Source: Nymphaea colorata (Eukaryota > Streptophyta > Magnoliopsida > Nymphaeales > Nymphaeaceae). From it: a DNA stretch of 64,000 nucleotides. The position numbers and the translations under genes are program-made. Below are positions 1 to 10,903 of the stretch, piece by piece. The stretch is from positions 17,222,106 through 17,286,105 of the forward strand of contig NC_045141.1 of assembly GCF_008831285.2 (NCBI RefSeq). The letters are read 5' to 3'. The notes beneath the pieces are model-generated. The model had not been told where the DNA came from, ran no database searches, and saw nothing but the letters and a program-made list of their open reading frames with translations. The first letter of the stretch is position 1. Every line of letters begins with the position of its first letter.

Positions 1-106
1 ATGACGCCGTTCTGTTTATCTTGCACAAGCGTAAGCAATTCAAGTTAATGTGGAGTACCAACTCCTATATTTTCTAATATTAGAGTTAGTTTAAGTTGTA
101 CACTAG

Positions 107-903
107 GTGACAGAGGTGATGGACGGAGTAGTGATAGGCTGCTCGATGAACCATGCGATCGCTGATGGCGGGTCCTTCTGTCACTTTGTCAAGTCATGGT
201 CTGAGCTCGGCGCCGGACCCAAAACCATAACTCGGCAGCCAATGACCGAGCGGCCATTGATTCATAAGGAGGTTGGCCAGATGCGGTTCATCGCCTCTGA
301 AAAGGATTTGGACCAAACCTTACCACACCATTCAAGGTCCGCATGTTCCGGTTTACTAGCAAAGCCGTGGCTCGGGTCAAGGCCAAGATAAACGACCGAC
401 TCAAGCTGGAATCCGGCGAGATCTCATCTCTCCAGGCGATCACCGCCCTCTTGTGGCGGTCCACGATGCGCGCCAAGAATTTTTCAGACGAGGCGATTAC
501 CGGCAATTGCCTGCACCCACTGGTGGTGCAAGCCAAGGTGGGTGAGCTCCTGGCTCATGACCTCAGCTGGGCGGCTTAAGCCTTGCACAGTGAGGTTGCA
601 GCCCAGACGGCCGATGTTATCCGTGAACGCGTGATGGCATGGGCGAAGATGCCATTCACGTATGGCAACAGTCGGCCAGTGTCAAACGTCGTTGTGGTGG
701 GAATGTCCCCAAGGTATGAGATATATGGGATCGACTTCGGGTGGGGAATGGGTCATTCTGTGATCGGTGGACCAGGGAGCAAGTTGGATGGGAAAATTAA
801 ATCTTTCCCAGGAAAAAGTGGGAATGGAAGCATCGATTTACAGGTTTGCTTGGCCCCTTAGTATATGAGCGCCTTGGAGTCAAATGCACTCAACGCTGCC
901 TAA
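107..903 (+). pseudogene. BAHD acyltransferase copy A, exon 2 only, broken
   Basis: This is exon 2 of a BAHD (HXXXD-type) CoA-dependent acyltransferase; these cytosolic plant enzymes transfer acyl groups to alcohols or amines. Bases 1-106 match the intron of copy D and end in AG at 105-106, so exon 1 lies just outside the window. The HAIADG motif (HXXXD) is at 152-169 and DFGWG at 733-747. Against copy D it has a one-base deletion near 326, an in-frame loss of about 27 codons near 500, a TAA at 577-579, a TAG at 859-861, and a conserved tail ending in TAA at 901-903. It cannot encode a full enzyme. The closest family I recognise is the uncharacterised acetyltransferase At3g50280-like group; the substrate is unknown. 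Confidence 0.9.
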
Positions 904-909
904 CTTCCT

Positions 910-948
<39 letters not shown>

Positions 949-1248
949 AATGTTGTAACTGACATCATTAATTACAGCACCTATGGGTCTGCATTTCCAG
1001 TTCAAGTTCATTTAATGAATCATCTTTGTTGCTAATGACTCTCTTGATGCATGCTGGGTAGTACTTTAACTGTGGTGCCTTTCAAAGTAGTGGGGGAACC
1101 ATGCATGCAGTGTTGTGTCACAGTACTTTTTGGTACGTAGTAACGATCCATTACGTAGTGGGGAAACCCTGCATGAAAGTAGCGATGAAGGCCTGACTCC
1201 TGAGTAAGGGTGAACAACGAGCCGAGCAACTCGAGCTCGACTCGAAAT
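904..1248. other. Copy A 3' flank and block junction
   Basis: Up to about 1,203 this matches the 3' flanks of relic E (22,932-23,270) and copy D (38,303-38,565). At about 1,204-1,248 there is a short filler that starts GGGTGAACAACGAG and is rich in CTCGAGCTCGACTCGA. It matches the inverted end of the repeat at 22,440-22,461. Copy B exon 1 sequence begins at once after it. I see no gene here; minus-strand open frames in the three flanks are related only because the DNA is duplicated. Confidence 0.7.
911..946. repeat. (TATC)9 microsatellite
   Basis: Nine uninterrupted TATC units sit just after the copy A stop. The same site carries about five units after relic E (22,940-22,959) and three to four after copy D (about 38,320), so this microsatellite predates the cluster duplications. 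Confidence 0.95.
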
Positions 1249-1269
1249 AGCTCAGTTTGTGGTTGCTGC

Positions 1270-1613
1270 TATCAGAACATTGAGGGGCAGAGAATTTTGG
1301 GAAAGATGTTTATAGAGGTTCTGTATAAACCTACGTCCTCTTCTCTCAATCACAGCTACCTGCTGAGTTGAGGTTCCACTACGTTTTTATAGATATACAA
1401 GTCCCAACGGATCTTTGATTACAATTTTGGAATCCACCATTTCTTCCTTTCATAGATTTATGGCTGTTAATTTCTTCCTCTTTGAATGTGGCGTATCTTC
1501 CTTTGCTGGTGTAGACGTTGGGGCTATTTCCTTTGTTGGTATAGCCGTTGAGACTTCCTTTCTTGCTTTGGTGGTTCCTTCCTTCTTGCACTTTGTCATT
1601 TGATGTCTTAACA
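1270..1613 (-). repeat. copia 3' LTR
   Basis: On the minus strand the LTR begins TGTTAAGAC and ends TTCTGATA. It is the partner of 6,178-6,521 and has the same 344-bp length. Confidence 0.95.
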
Positions 1614-1689
1614 TCCCCCTGCAAACTCAACGGTCCAGGAATGACGTTGAGTTTGGACCGAAGGGTATGGAGGGGAGTGATGGGCAACG

Positions 1690-2402
1690 GTTTAGTGAGT
1701 ATATCTGCTAGTTGATGGGAGGATGGAATATGTTTAACTAACAGTTGATTTTTGGCAATGCGGTCTCAAACAAAGTGGACATCAAGTTCAATGTGTTTGC
1801 TTCGACTATGAAAAACGGGGTGAGCCTCCATATAGGTTGCACTGATATTATCACACCAAAGAATTGGTGTAGATGGTGTGGAGATGTGTAGCTCTTGTAG
1901 GAGGTACTGGACCCAAATGAGTTCTGCAGTGGCATTTGCAATAGCCCTGTATTCCGCTTCTGAACTAGATCGAGCGAGTGGGTTGCTTTTTGGAGCTCCA
2001 GGAAATGATATTTGGCCCTAAGAATACAACATATCCCCCTGTGGATTTGCGATCGTCAGGGCACCCTGCCCAATCTGCGTCAGAGTATGCAATTAGATGT
2101 AATCTGCTCGATGGCCGTATCAACGGTCCAAAGTTAACGGTGCCTTTGACATAGCGTAGTATCCTTTTAACCGCTGACCAATGCTCTTGAGTCGGCCTAT
2201 CCATGAATTGACATACTTTGTTTACTGAAAAGGCTAAGTCGGGTCGAGTTAGTGTCAGATATTGGAGCGTGCCAACCACCTGCTGGTATTCGGTAGGATT
2301 GTGATATACTACTTCGGTGCCTTGGGAGAGAGCTTTGGAGGTTGTCATAGGCGATGCTGCAGGTTTAGCTCCGACCATGTTGGTTCGCTTGAGAAGGTCC
2401 AA
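1690..2402 (-). pseudogene. copia RNase H region
   Basis: It shows [20 protein letters not shown], the hallmark of the copia RNase H domain. A two-base loss near 1,970 breaks the frame just after SSKKQPT; the C-terminal tail continues in another frame to near 1,690. Confidence 0.85.
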
Positions 2403-2433
2403 GCAGTACTATTGTTGGGATAAAAGGAGGCCA

Positions 2434-3366
2434 TCAGCAAAGTGACATACGTGGATGGCCAAGAAAATAGTTGAGCAGTCCAAGGTCTTTTAGAGCAAAG
2501 GCTTTGCTGAGATTTTTGATCAAAGCATTGATGTGATGAGGAGAATTTCCTGTGACTAGTATGTCATCGACATACACTAATACATATACCACAAAGGAGC
2601 CCTGTTGATAAATGAAAAGAGAGGTGTTAGTTTTGGATATAGAAAAACCATAACTTACCAAGGCTTGGCTGAGTTTTTGATACCAAGCGCGAGGAGCTTG
2701 TTTGAGACCATAGATCGCCTTTTGAAGCTTGCATACAAACTTAGGCTTTTGTTTGAAGCCAGGTGGTTGATCCATAAAAACAGTTTCATGTAACTCACCA
2801 TTAAGAAAGGCATTGTGAACATCAAGTTGATGCACATCCCATTTAAACGAAACTGCAAGAGTTAAAATGATTCTAATGGTGGTGGGTTTGACGACAGGAC
2901 TAAAGGTGTCAAAATAGTCGACTCCCTCTTCTTGCGTGTAGCCCTTGGCTACAAGACGCGCCTTGTAGCGTTACAGAGATACATCCGCTTTTCATTTAAC
3001 TTTGAATATCCATTTACATCCTACAATGTTTTGATTGGCTGGTCGAGGAACAAGGGTCTAAGTATGGTTTTCAATAAGAGCTTTATATTCACTGGTCATT
3101 GCTTGAACCCAGTGGGGGTTGGTTTTGGCTTTGGTGTAAGACGTTGGTTCAAGAAGATCTAGAGAGTGAGTGAGAAAAGCATAAGGGATAGGATGGACGG
3201 TAGATGTGAGGGCCTTGGGTACTCTGATCCCGTTCATAGAACGAGAAGACATAGAGTGAGTGCGGGCAGGAGGGTCAATATTGGAAGGGATCGGTGGAGG
3301 CAAAGGTTCAAGAATGGGTGATGGTAGAGTTGCAACTTGAAAGTGGTTTGAGTTGGCTGGGACCAC
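2434..3366 (-). pseudogene. copia reverse transcriptase region
   Basis: RT motifs include [25 protein letters not shown] and the catalytic YVDDI. Several frame breaks occur between 2,835 and 3,058 and again near 2,430. The retained motifs identify RT, but a working enzyme is not encoded. Confidence 0.87.
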
Positions 3367-3399
3367 GTGCGAAGGTGAATGATTAGTGGGCTGGTCACA

Positions 3400-4656
3400 T
3401 CATTCATCATGGTTATGACTGGAGTGTTGAGGATCTATGGCTGGTGAAGGAGGAATATAGGATGAAGTTATCAGAATGAGTATAGGATTATGAGAAGAGG
3501 AAGTAAAGGACGTTTTTACATCTGGTCCGTTGGAATCGTTTTGGAACGGAAATTTACTTTCATCAAAAATCACATTTCGAGAGACAAGGATTTTGTTCGT
3601 CTTTTTGTTCAAGCATAGATATCCCTTGTGTTTGTTGCTATATCCTATAAAAACATGTTCTTCAGTCTTGAAATCTAGTTTATTTCGGCGGTAAGCTTTT
3701 AGGTTGGGAAAACATGCGCAGCCAAAGATTCTAAGGAATTTAAAATCCGGTTTACGACCATAGAGTTTTTCAAATGGGCTCTTATGACCAGTAATATGAG
3801 ATGGTAACCTATTAATCAAATATACAGCAGTGGCAAAAGCACAAGACCAAAACTTTTGAGGCATATGAGCATGACTTAAAAGACATAAACCAATTTCTAC
3901 TATATGCCTATGTTTGCGTTCAACGGTTCCATTTTGCTCATGCGTGTGTGGGCAAGAAACGCGATGAGATATCCCTGCAGCATCAAAAATCGGTTTGAGA
4001 GCTGTGAACTCACCTCCCCAATCAGATTGAAAACATTTAATTTTTCTTCCAAAGAAGTTTTCTGCCTTGTTTTTGAAATCAGAGAATGCAGCCATCACAT
4101 CAGATTTGTGACTCAAGAAGTATATCCACGTGAACTTTGTGTGTGCATCAATAAAGTGAACATAGTATTTAAATCTATCAAAACTTAAAACTGGTGCAGG
4201 ACCCCACACATCTGAATAAATTAAATCAACGGGCTTAAAGAAAATATGAGTCAAATCAGTGAAAGGTAAAGCATGAGACTTTCCCCGTTGACAATCAATG
4301 CACACATGATTTTTAATTTGTCCATATGAAGGCAATCCAAAACGACTAATGACTTGCTGAACCACACGATAGGCGGCATGTCCTAGACGACTATGCCATT
4401 GATCAACCGATGCTCTTTCTCCAAGGAAGACATCCTTATTGCTCACGTTCAGCTTATTGCATCATACATCATCAAGTTTAAAACAATAAAGGCCATTTTT
4501 ACTTGGTCCTCGAAAGAGTTCACTCCTTGTCTCCAGGTCCTTCACAATACAAACATGAGGGTAAAATTCCATAACAACATTATTGTCATTAGTAAATTTA
4601 TGAACTGAAATCAATTTTTTAGTAATGTGAGGAACATGTAAAATTTCTTTAAGCAA
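3400..4656 (-). pseudogene. copia integrase region
   Basis: The HHCC zinc region (WHSRLGHA, then VCIDC) is followed by the catalytic core with SDVWGP, SDWGGEF and a Glu in HEQNGTVERKH, the D,D,E triad expected of integrase. A TGA at 4,462-4,464 interrupts the frame upstream of the core. The open part ends at 3,400, before the RT. Confidence 0.88.
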
Positions 4657-5789
4657 GAATCTGGAATCATTCTTTGTAAAGAGGAACCATGGTTAAGAAT
4701 GTGCAGACCTGTGCTGTTTCCTACTCGAACCCTTTCCTTTCCTTCATAAGGGACATGCTCGGATAAGGCGTTCAGATCATTTGTCACATGGTGAGAGGCC
4801 CCGGAATCCGGATACCACATTGCATCATTCAGTCCTGCATTATAAGCATATAGAGCACGAGGGGGAGAAATATTCTTACTGGTGGCAGCATGATTTTTTT
4901 GTTGTTTTCCTCCAGGTTTGGTTATCTTGAAGCACATCTTGGCTGAATGGCCTGGTTTATCACAACATTGACAAACTACCCGATTTTTGTTTTGCTTGTA
5001 ATAACCTCCTCCTCCTCCATGGTTGGTGGTCCTAGAACTAATTTTTGCTGGACTATAGGATGAACTGTTCTTGTTTAAGAAGTTGATGGTTGGACTGGGA
5101 TCAATCTCTGCTTCTTTCAGTTGAGATTCATGCGTTAACAACATACTATAGAGATCGGTTAGAGACAAAGGATCAGACCTAGTGGCTATAGAAGTCTTGA
5201 ATGCGTTGTATTCCTGTGGGAGTGCTCTTAAGATATGCAAGACTAAATCATCTTCAGCCACCGGTTTTCCAGCCATGGATAGTTGCTGTCCAATCATCGT
5301 GGCCTTCTGTATTAGTTCATCAATACTATTTGTCCCTTTCTTTAAGACAACAAGTTGTTCTCTCAATTGCATCACCTTAGATCTAGAATGTGCTGCATAT
5401 GTGTTTTTCAATCTTTTCCATACTTCATAAGATGATCTTAAACTCACAACTTGAGAATGAACAGGTTCCGAAAGAGGAGAAATGATCTATCCAAGTAACA
5501 ATTGATCCAGCCGTAACCATTCAATATAAGCAGGGTTAAGGACTTCCTTACCTTCACTGAAGATGGTCTCGGGTGGTTGGGTTTTTGTGCCATCGACAAA
5601 ACCTTTCAGATTATATGAGACAAGGAGAGGCAATAGTTGATTTTCCCATAGCATATAGTTATCAGAAGTGAGCTTTACAGCCAATAGATGCTGAAGGCTG
5701 GTTGGTGCAGGTGCAATAGGTAGCAGGTTATTCAAAAGAGCAGCATCTTGAGGTGAATCGCTAGTTGTAGATGAGTTAGGCGATGCCAT
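4611..5789 (-). pseudogene. copia gag and protease region
   Basis: Gag begins at ATG 5,789 (MASPNSST) with an N-terminal domain containing LTSDNYMLWENQLLPLL, typical of plant copia gag. A TAG at 5,487-5,489 interrupts the frame where relatives usually have Trp; the same frame then continues. A CX2CX4HX4C zinc knuckle (CQCCDKPGHSAKMC) is followed by the aspartic protease site DSGASHH. The frame shifts near 4,660-4,690, so the native polyprotein is broken. Confidence 0.88.
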
Positions 5790-6165
5790 GATCCCCACGC
5801 TGGAGCACACGACTAAGCGGGCAAGGGAGAACAGAGCTGAACTTCTTCCAGAAACAGGCGGACGATAAAAAATTCATAGCCCTTCAACGCCAAATCCAAA
5901 AATTCTGAAAATTGGTGGAGAGAATCCTCAGAACCAGACGATTCCAACGAGCCCTTGCTCTTCACTTTCCGTTGCCGGAACTGACAGCGCCGGCCAAAAT
6001 CGTGACTGGTTTTCCGGCGCTCTGTTCTATCCTATTTGGAAATGCTCTGTTCTGTCGTGTTTGGCAATGTGCTCTATTTCATCTCGTTTGGAAATACCTC
6101 AATCGCCCAACAGATTGCAGAAATTGTTTCCAATCTCATGCAAAAAGTTCCTTTACGGAAATAAA

Positions 6166-6177
6166 GCTCTGATACCA
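6166..6177 (-). other. copia primer binding site
   Basis: The minus strand reads TGGTATCAGAGC immediately inside the 5' LTR, complementary to the 3' end of plant initiator tRNA-Met. Confidence 0.9.
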
Positions 6178-6521
6178 TATCAGAACATTGAGGGGCATAG
6201 AATTTTGGGAAAGATGTTTATAGAGGTTCGGTATAAACCTACGTCCTCTTCTCTCAATCACAGCTACCTGCTGAGTTGAGGTTCCACTACGTTTTTATAG
6301 ATATACAAGTTCCAACGGATCTTTGATTACAATTTTGTAATCCACCATTTCTTCCTTTCATAGATTTATGGCCGTTAATTTCTTCCTCTTTGAATGTGGC
6401 GTATCTTCCTTTGCTGGTGTAGACGTTGGGGCTATTTCCTTTGTTGGTATAGCCGTTGAGACTTCCTTTCTTGCTTTGGTGGTTCCTTCCTTCTTTCCCT
6501 TTGTCATCTGATGTCTTAACA
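6178..6521 (-). repeat. copia 5' LTR
   Basis: It has the same ends and length as the 3' LTR. Its inner edge abuts the primer binding site. Any element promoter would lie here. Confidence 0.95.
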
Positions 6522-6653
6522 GCTGCATGCCATGGCATTAGCGTGGCAGATTTGACAGCGGACGGAGATGTGCCCAGTGCAGTGAGGTCCTTTTTCCCAC
6601 TGACTGGTGCCCTCAATCATGATGGCCATTCCCTTCCACTCCTCGTTGTGCAG

Positions 6654-8003
6654 GTATTGATCGTGTTGCTCGGGATTTGGACGTCCATCGGATTGGGGAT
6701 TTGAAAGAGAATGTGAATACCACATGGTTTCTTTCTGGTGCTTCGTAAAACTTTAGAGTTTGCTACTTTTATTGCTTATAAGCTGACAACACGATAGATG
6801 CAAATGATGTTCTTAAAACATTAATACTATATATAAGGTTCAATATTCTTTTGTTTTATGTGGCAGTACATTATCTAAAAATTTCTCTAACTAATGACAG
6901 CGATTAGCCGAGTACGTGCTTTGATGTATGTTATTAACAAATGTTTCCTTCAAATGATATTCAGGTGAGATTTTATTTAATTTAGATCATTTAACAATAC
7001 TTCATCAGTGTGGTATTTTGGCTACTAACTAAAAGTAAATTGGGTCTCCCAATACCAAATTGAAATACAAAACCATCTAATGGTAAGTGTTTTCTCTTAA
7101 AGAACAGGATTGTCAAACACAAACTACTTGAAACATGAAGTCAAGGCATATGAACATATAACATGCGACGTTTCCCCAATTATAATGTTTGTTTCTCCTT
7201 TTCTTTCATAGACTTCTTTGCCTCCAAAGCAATATTAAAATTTATATTAAAAACTGTGTTCCTTTTTATTTATAGCGGCTTTGGATTTCTCATGCTTAAG
7301 TGAAAAGGTGTAGAATGCTAACATGGATCGCAACACTCAATTTGAAAGACATGAATCATAAAACTTAAATTAAAAGATATATCGTAAAACCACTCAAATC
7401 TTCAAAATCGTTCCTAAAAGTATAAGGAAAAGAGATGACTTTGCCCTCTTAACTACCACCATTCTACCTACCAAATTAGCTCCTTAACTCTGCAACTGCC
7501 GTACTGACAATCAATAGGGGCAGGTGGAGAGTGAGGTGTATGTACAATAGGGCCTGATATGCACCCAAAAGAAGAACATAGGGCTCGAGGTAGTTTAGGA
7601 ATTAAAAAAACCAATGTTTTTTTTTTCACATTTAACTTTTTTTTACTACTTATCTTATCTTTGTAAAAAAGACATTTTTTTTATGATCAAGAGTATTTTG
7701 GTTATTATATAATGTGGTACACAATTATGCACCATTTTAGCGCCGAATGATGAGGCCGTTTGTGATATTTTATAATATTAATTAAAAGCTATCTTTCTTT
7801 TTCTCTTTCCTCCCCCGAGGAGAAATTCATGGATTTGAGTTGAAAATCTTAAACCCCATGGTTCTTAAGTTCACAGTTTGCTAAAACCACAATGAATTTA
7901 CGACTGGGGGTTTATGTTAAATGAGACCCCCGATCCACACCAGTTATGAGAGGAATTACGCTGCTTATGGCGCAAGATCATTGAAATGGTTCTACATGTT
8001 CAG
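6654..8003 (+). other. Copy B intron, no gene
   Basis: This AT-rich intron is homologous to the 1,035-bp intron of copy C (26,174-27,208) but about 315 bp longer, mostly through extra sequence near 7,490-7,740. It ends in TGTTCAG at 8,003. I see no separate gene. Confidence 0.8.
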
Positions 8004-9157
8004 TTAACAGAACTGGCAGATGGGATGTTCATCGGCTGCTCCTTCAACCACAGCATCGCCGACGGGGAACCAATGTGGCACTTCATCAACTGCCGGTCCG
8101 AGCTCAGTCGAGGAAGCCGACAAATTTCCCGTCGACCACTCATGGATCGTGCATTCCTCAGCAAAGAACCCATCCGATTCCTTCCCTCAGAAGAAGCGAT
8201 TAGAGTAAACAAGTGGCCTGAACATGGCCTGAGCTCACGTGTCTTCCGCTTCAGCCAAAAGACGATGGCCAGCCTGAAGGCCAAAGCCAACCAGCAATGC
8301 AAGCTAGAGAAGGTCGAGATATCATCATTCCAAGCACTATCGGCACTAATCTGGCGAGGCGTGGCGAGGGCAAGGAAAGCAGCAGCGGGTCAGATGACCA
8401 TCTGCTTGATGGCTGTAGGGAACAGGCAAAGGTTGGATCCGCCAATGTCACCGGAAAGCTTCGGCAACTACGTTACTGCAGCATGCACCAGGGCACCTGC
8501 CGGTGAGTTAATGAGCCGAGACCTCGGTTCAGCGGCGCGAGCGCTGCACGAGACAGTCAGTAGCCTGACGTCTGAAGGCGCGCGTGCCTACGTTGAGGCA
8601 TGGGTAGAGAAGCCCTATCTACTTTCACTGAAGGAACCCAACCCTTATCTCATCTTGGTAGCGGGCTCACCAAGGTTCGAGGTATATGGGAACGATTTCA
8701 GCTGGGGCCGGCCGGCCGGCGTGTTATGGGGCCCGGCCGCAAAGTTTGATGGGAAGGTGTTGGCTTCACAAGGCTGAGAGGGTGCTGGCAGCGTGGACCT
8801 GGAAGTTTGCCTTTCTCCTGAAACCATGAGTGCATTGGCATTAGATGAAGAGCTCAAAGAAGCTCTCTCTATTTGATTTAGAATTTGGGAGCAGATCAAT
8901 TGTGATGAAAAATCTCTCTGTGAAGCATAAGGAGGTGTTTGTCTTTATCGTTGGGTTTGGTTTGTGGCACTTTGTCTACTTGCAGTAAGTTGTAGGAGGC
9001 ATGGCAAAGTCAGATTCGCCATGCATGCTTCGAATTCTTTGCCCTCACAATTAGTTCGAATGTCTTTTATGTCTACATAGAGTAGCCTTGCTTGTTTCCC
9101 TCTTCCCATTCACTAGTGTCATTATTCGTATGTCCGGTCTTGTTGAACATCATTTGG

Positions 9158-9698
9158 TTCAATGTAGGGGCGGAGCCAAGATTTTTTTAGGGCGGGCAAA
9201 ACGTTCCATAGGTTGGGCCAAGAGGAGCAATGAGTCGGGTCAAAAAGGAGCGATCGGACCATAATTTTTTTTTTCTGCGCTCGCCCGCCCCCGCCCCACC
9301 CCTCTAGTTCAATGTATCCTTGGTGCACTGTGCACAGTCTCCTTCATGGCATGTGTGCCTCAAACTGAATCGTAAAGAGCTCCAAGAAAGGAGTACATGT
9401 CATCATGCACATGGACTAATTCAGATACTTTTCTTATGGTATAATGCTTCAGCCTCTTATATGAGTTTAATCGGGACACTTTTTGAACACTCGTGTTACA
9501 AAAAGAACATGACTTTTAGACATCTTTAGACATCTTTTCTTGGGTCCCGCCTTCAATTACGAGTAAAAAAATTTAGCTAAAAAACAAACCAGTCTAGCTC
9601 AAGTGGAGCTTATGTGAGTTAGTTTGAGTTGAGCCCAAGTTGGCGCTACTCATTGAGCATCTTTAATAGCGTCCAAAGCCATAGATGTGCATTGGACA
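9158..9698. mobile_element. 541-bp block flanked by 9-bp direct repeats
   Basis: The copy C flank lacks this block. It is bounded by ATCATTTGG at 9,149-9,157 and 9,699-9,707. This could be an insertion with a 9-bp target duplication (Mutator-like) or a deletion in copy C by recombination between short repeats. I see no convincing terminal inverted repeats on the outer block. Confidence 0.5.
9167..9306. mobile_element. 140-bp GCGGAGCC-type MITE
   Basis: It is nested in the block above and flanked by TTCAATGTA at 9,158-9,166 and 9,308-9,316. It begins GGGGCGGAGCCAAGATTTTT and ends in a C-rich inverted counterpart. It is the same family as the repeats near 34.4, 34.8, 57.5 and 60.7 kb. It has no coding capacity. 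Confidence 0.6.
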
Positions 9699-10399
9699 AT
9701 CATTTGGCCTTTTCACTCCCCACCATTTTTAGGGTTTTTTTTTCCTGACAGAACCTTGTTGTTTTCATAGGTAAAAAAACATTGCCGGTAATATATAATA
9801 TTGCTCGAAGGAAAACATATTTATTAGCTTTACCTATCTCTGGCATAAAGGACAATGTAGGCTCATATCATTGGCAGGTTGTAGATACCTTCCAATTCTT
9901 TGTGTTAGTGTTCTATCCACAATCTTTGGGAAAAGCAAGTTTCTTATATAATCTCTTTTATATAATCTTTATAACAACTTTTTGTCGACAACTTTAACTA
10001 GGTGTGACCTATAAAATTCATTTTTCTAAACATTTAATATAATCTTTGACTTTAGGGGCCGTTTGATGACAAAGAAATGTGAAATTGGAAAAATATCTCT
10101 GGAAATAAGTTTTCTGGAATAAAAGAATGAGAAAAATCTGTCTGATTCTCATTTTGATGTGTGTATGATGACTGAGAAATAAATTTCCAGAAATTTATTT
10201 CTTAGTTTGGTAAAAAAGAAATATATTTCCAGATTTAGAGGGATGCAAGAAGTGATAATCGAGTAAATGTAAGAAGTGATACTTTGAGAGTTGGAGCTCC
10301 AACAATAGGCATGTCCGGCTGTGCTTCTATGACCTGATATTGAAATATTAGAATATTTCAAACTAAATGGAAAAGTAATTGATAAGCTAATAGCACAAC

Positions 10400-10503
10400 A
10401 ATTATTCAACAAGGGCACACAACAAGAAAACTAAAGTTCAGGATCATGAAAAATTATTCAACAAGGGCACACAACAAGAAAACTAAAGTTCAGGATCATG
10501 AAA
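10400..10503. repeat. 52-bp tandem duplication
   Basis: Two near-identical 52-bp copies (10,400-10,451 and 10,452-10,503) lie inside the PIF/Harbinger-type element. They do not coincide with any recognised exon. Confidence 0.9.
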
Positions 10504-10903
10504 ACATCATATATTACGGAGACATCATCAAGCATCCTCAGGCAAAATGTCATACTCCAACCTCAAACTTTGATCGCAAAAGCTCACTGGAATGTAAAAA
10601 GTAGAAACAGTGCTCACTCATCAAGATCAAAATATTTTAGTTCCCAATGCTGTGTTCATTTAGAAACTCATGAGTCATGACCATGTTTCAGAATCATTCT
10701 ACTCATTGTCCAAAATATAGTCGTAGTGGTTTGGATAATGACATATATCAACCACCATTGCTATGAATTCTAGAGACACTTATCAAAAAATAGAATGACT
10801 TAAAGAAATTTATAATGCCATGTGACATACCCATACTCTACTAATTATCTTTACAGTTAAAAATAAGCGATGAAGATTAAAGAAATAATTTACAACAACA
10901 TAC

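Larger units (their letters stand above)
1270..6521 (-). mobile_element. Ty1/copia LTR retrotransposon inside BAHD exon 1
   Basis: A complete-length copia element in minus orientation. LTRs of 344 bp lie at 1,270-1,613 and 6,178-6,521 and differ at about 8 positions by my alignment (near 98% identity), so it is a young insertion. It is flanked by a perfect 5-bp target duplication GCTGC (1,265-1,269 and 6,522-6,526). The primer binding site (complement of 6,166-6,177, TGGTATCAGAGC) fits initiator tRNA-Met and a purine tract abuts the 3' LTR at 1,614-1,622. Internal order is gag, protease, integrase, RT, RNase H, as in copia; it resembles RE1-type elements. The coding region has stops and frameshifts, so this copy is not autonomous. 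Confidence 0.96.
1249..8876 (+). pseudogene. BAHD acyltransferase copy B, split by a copia element
   Basis: Exon 1 survives only as 1,249-1,269 and, beyond the retrotransposon, 6,527-6,653, ending at a CAG|GT donor. Joined across the GCTGC target duplication these match exon 1 of copy C without a gap. The intron is 6,654-8,003 and exon 2 is 8,004-8,876. Exon 2 keeps HXXXD (HSIADG) and DFSWG but has TGA at 8,775-8,777 where copy C has TGC, cutting the conserved C-terminal strand; the ancestral stop is at 8,874-8,876. The first two-thirds of exon 1 and the promoter are missing, replaced by the junction at 1,204-1,248. Clearly dead as a full enzyme gene. Confidence 0.92.
8877..10054. other. Copy B 3' flank, no gene
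   Basis: It is homologous to the copy C flank at 28,079-28,705 apart from the extra block 9,158-9,698. It is AT-rich and has no supportable coding region. Confidence 0.75.
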
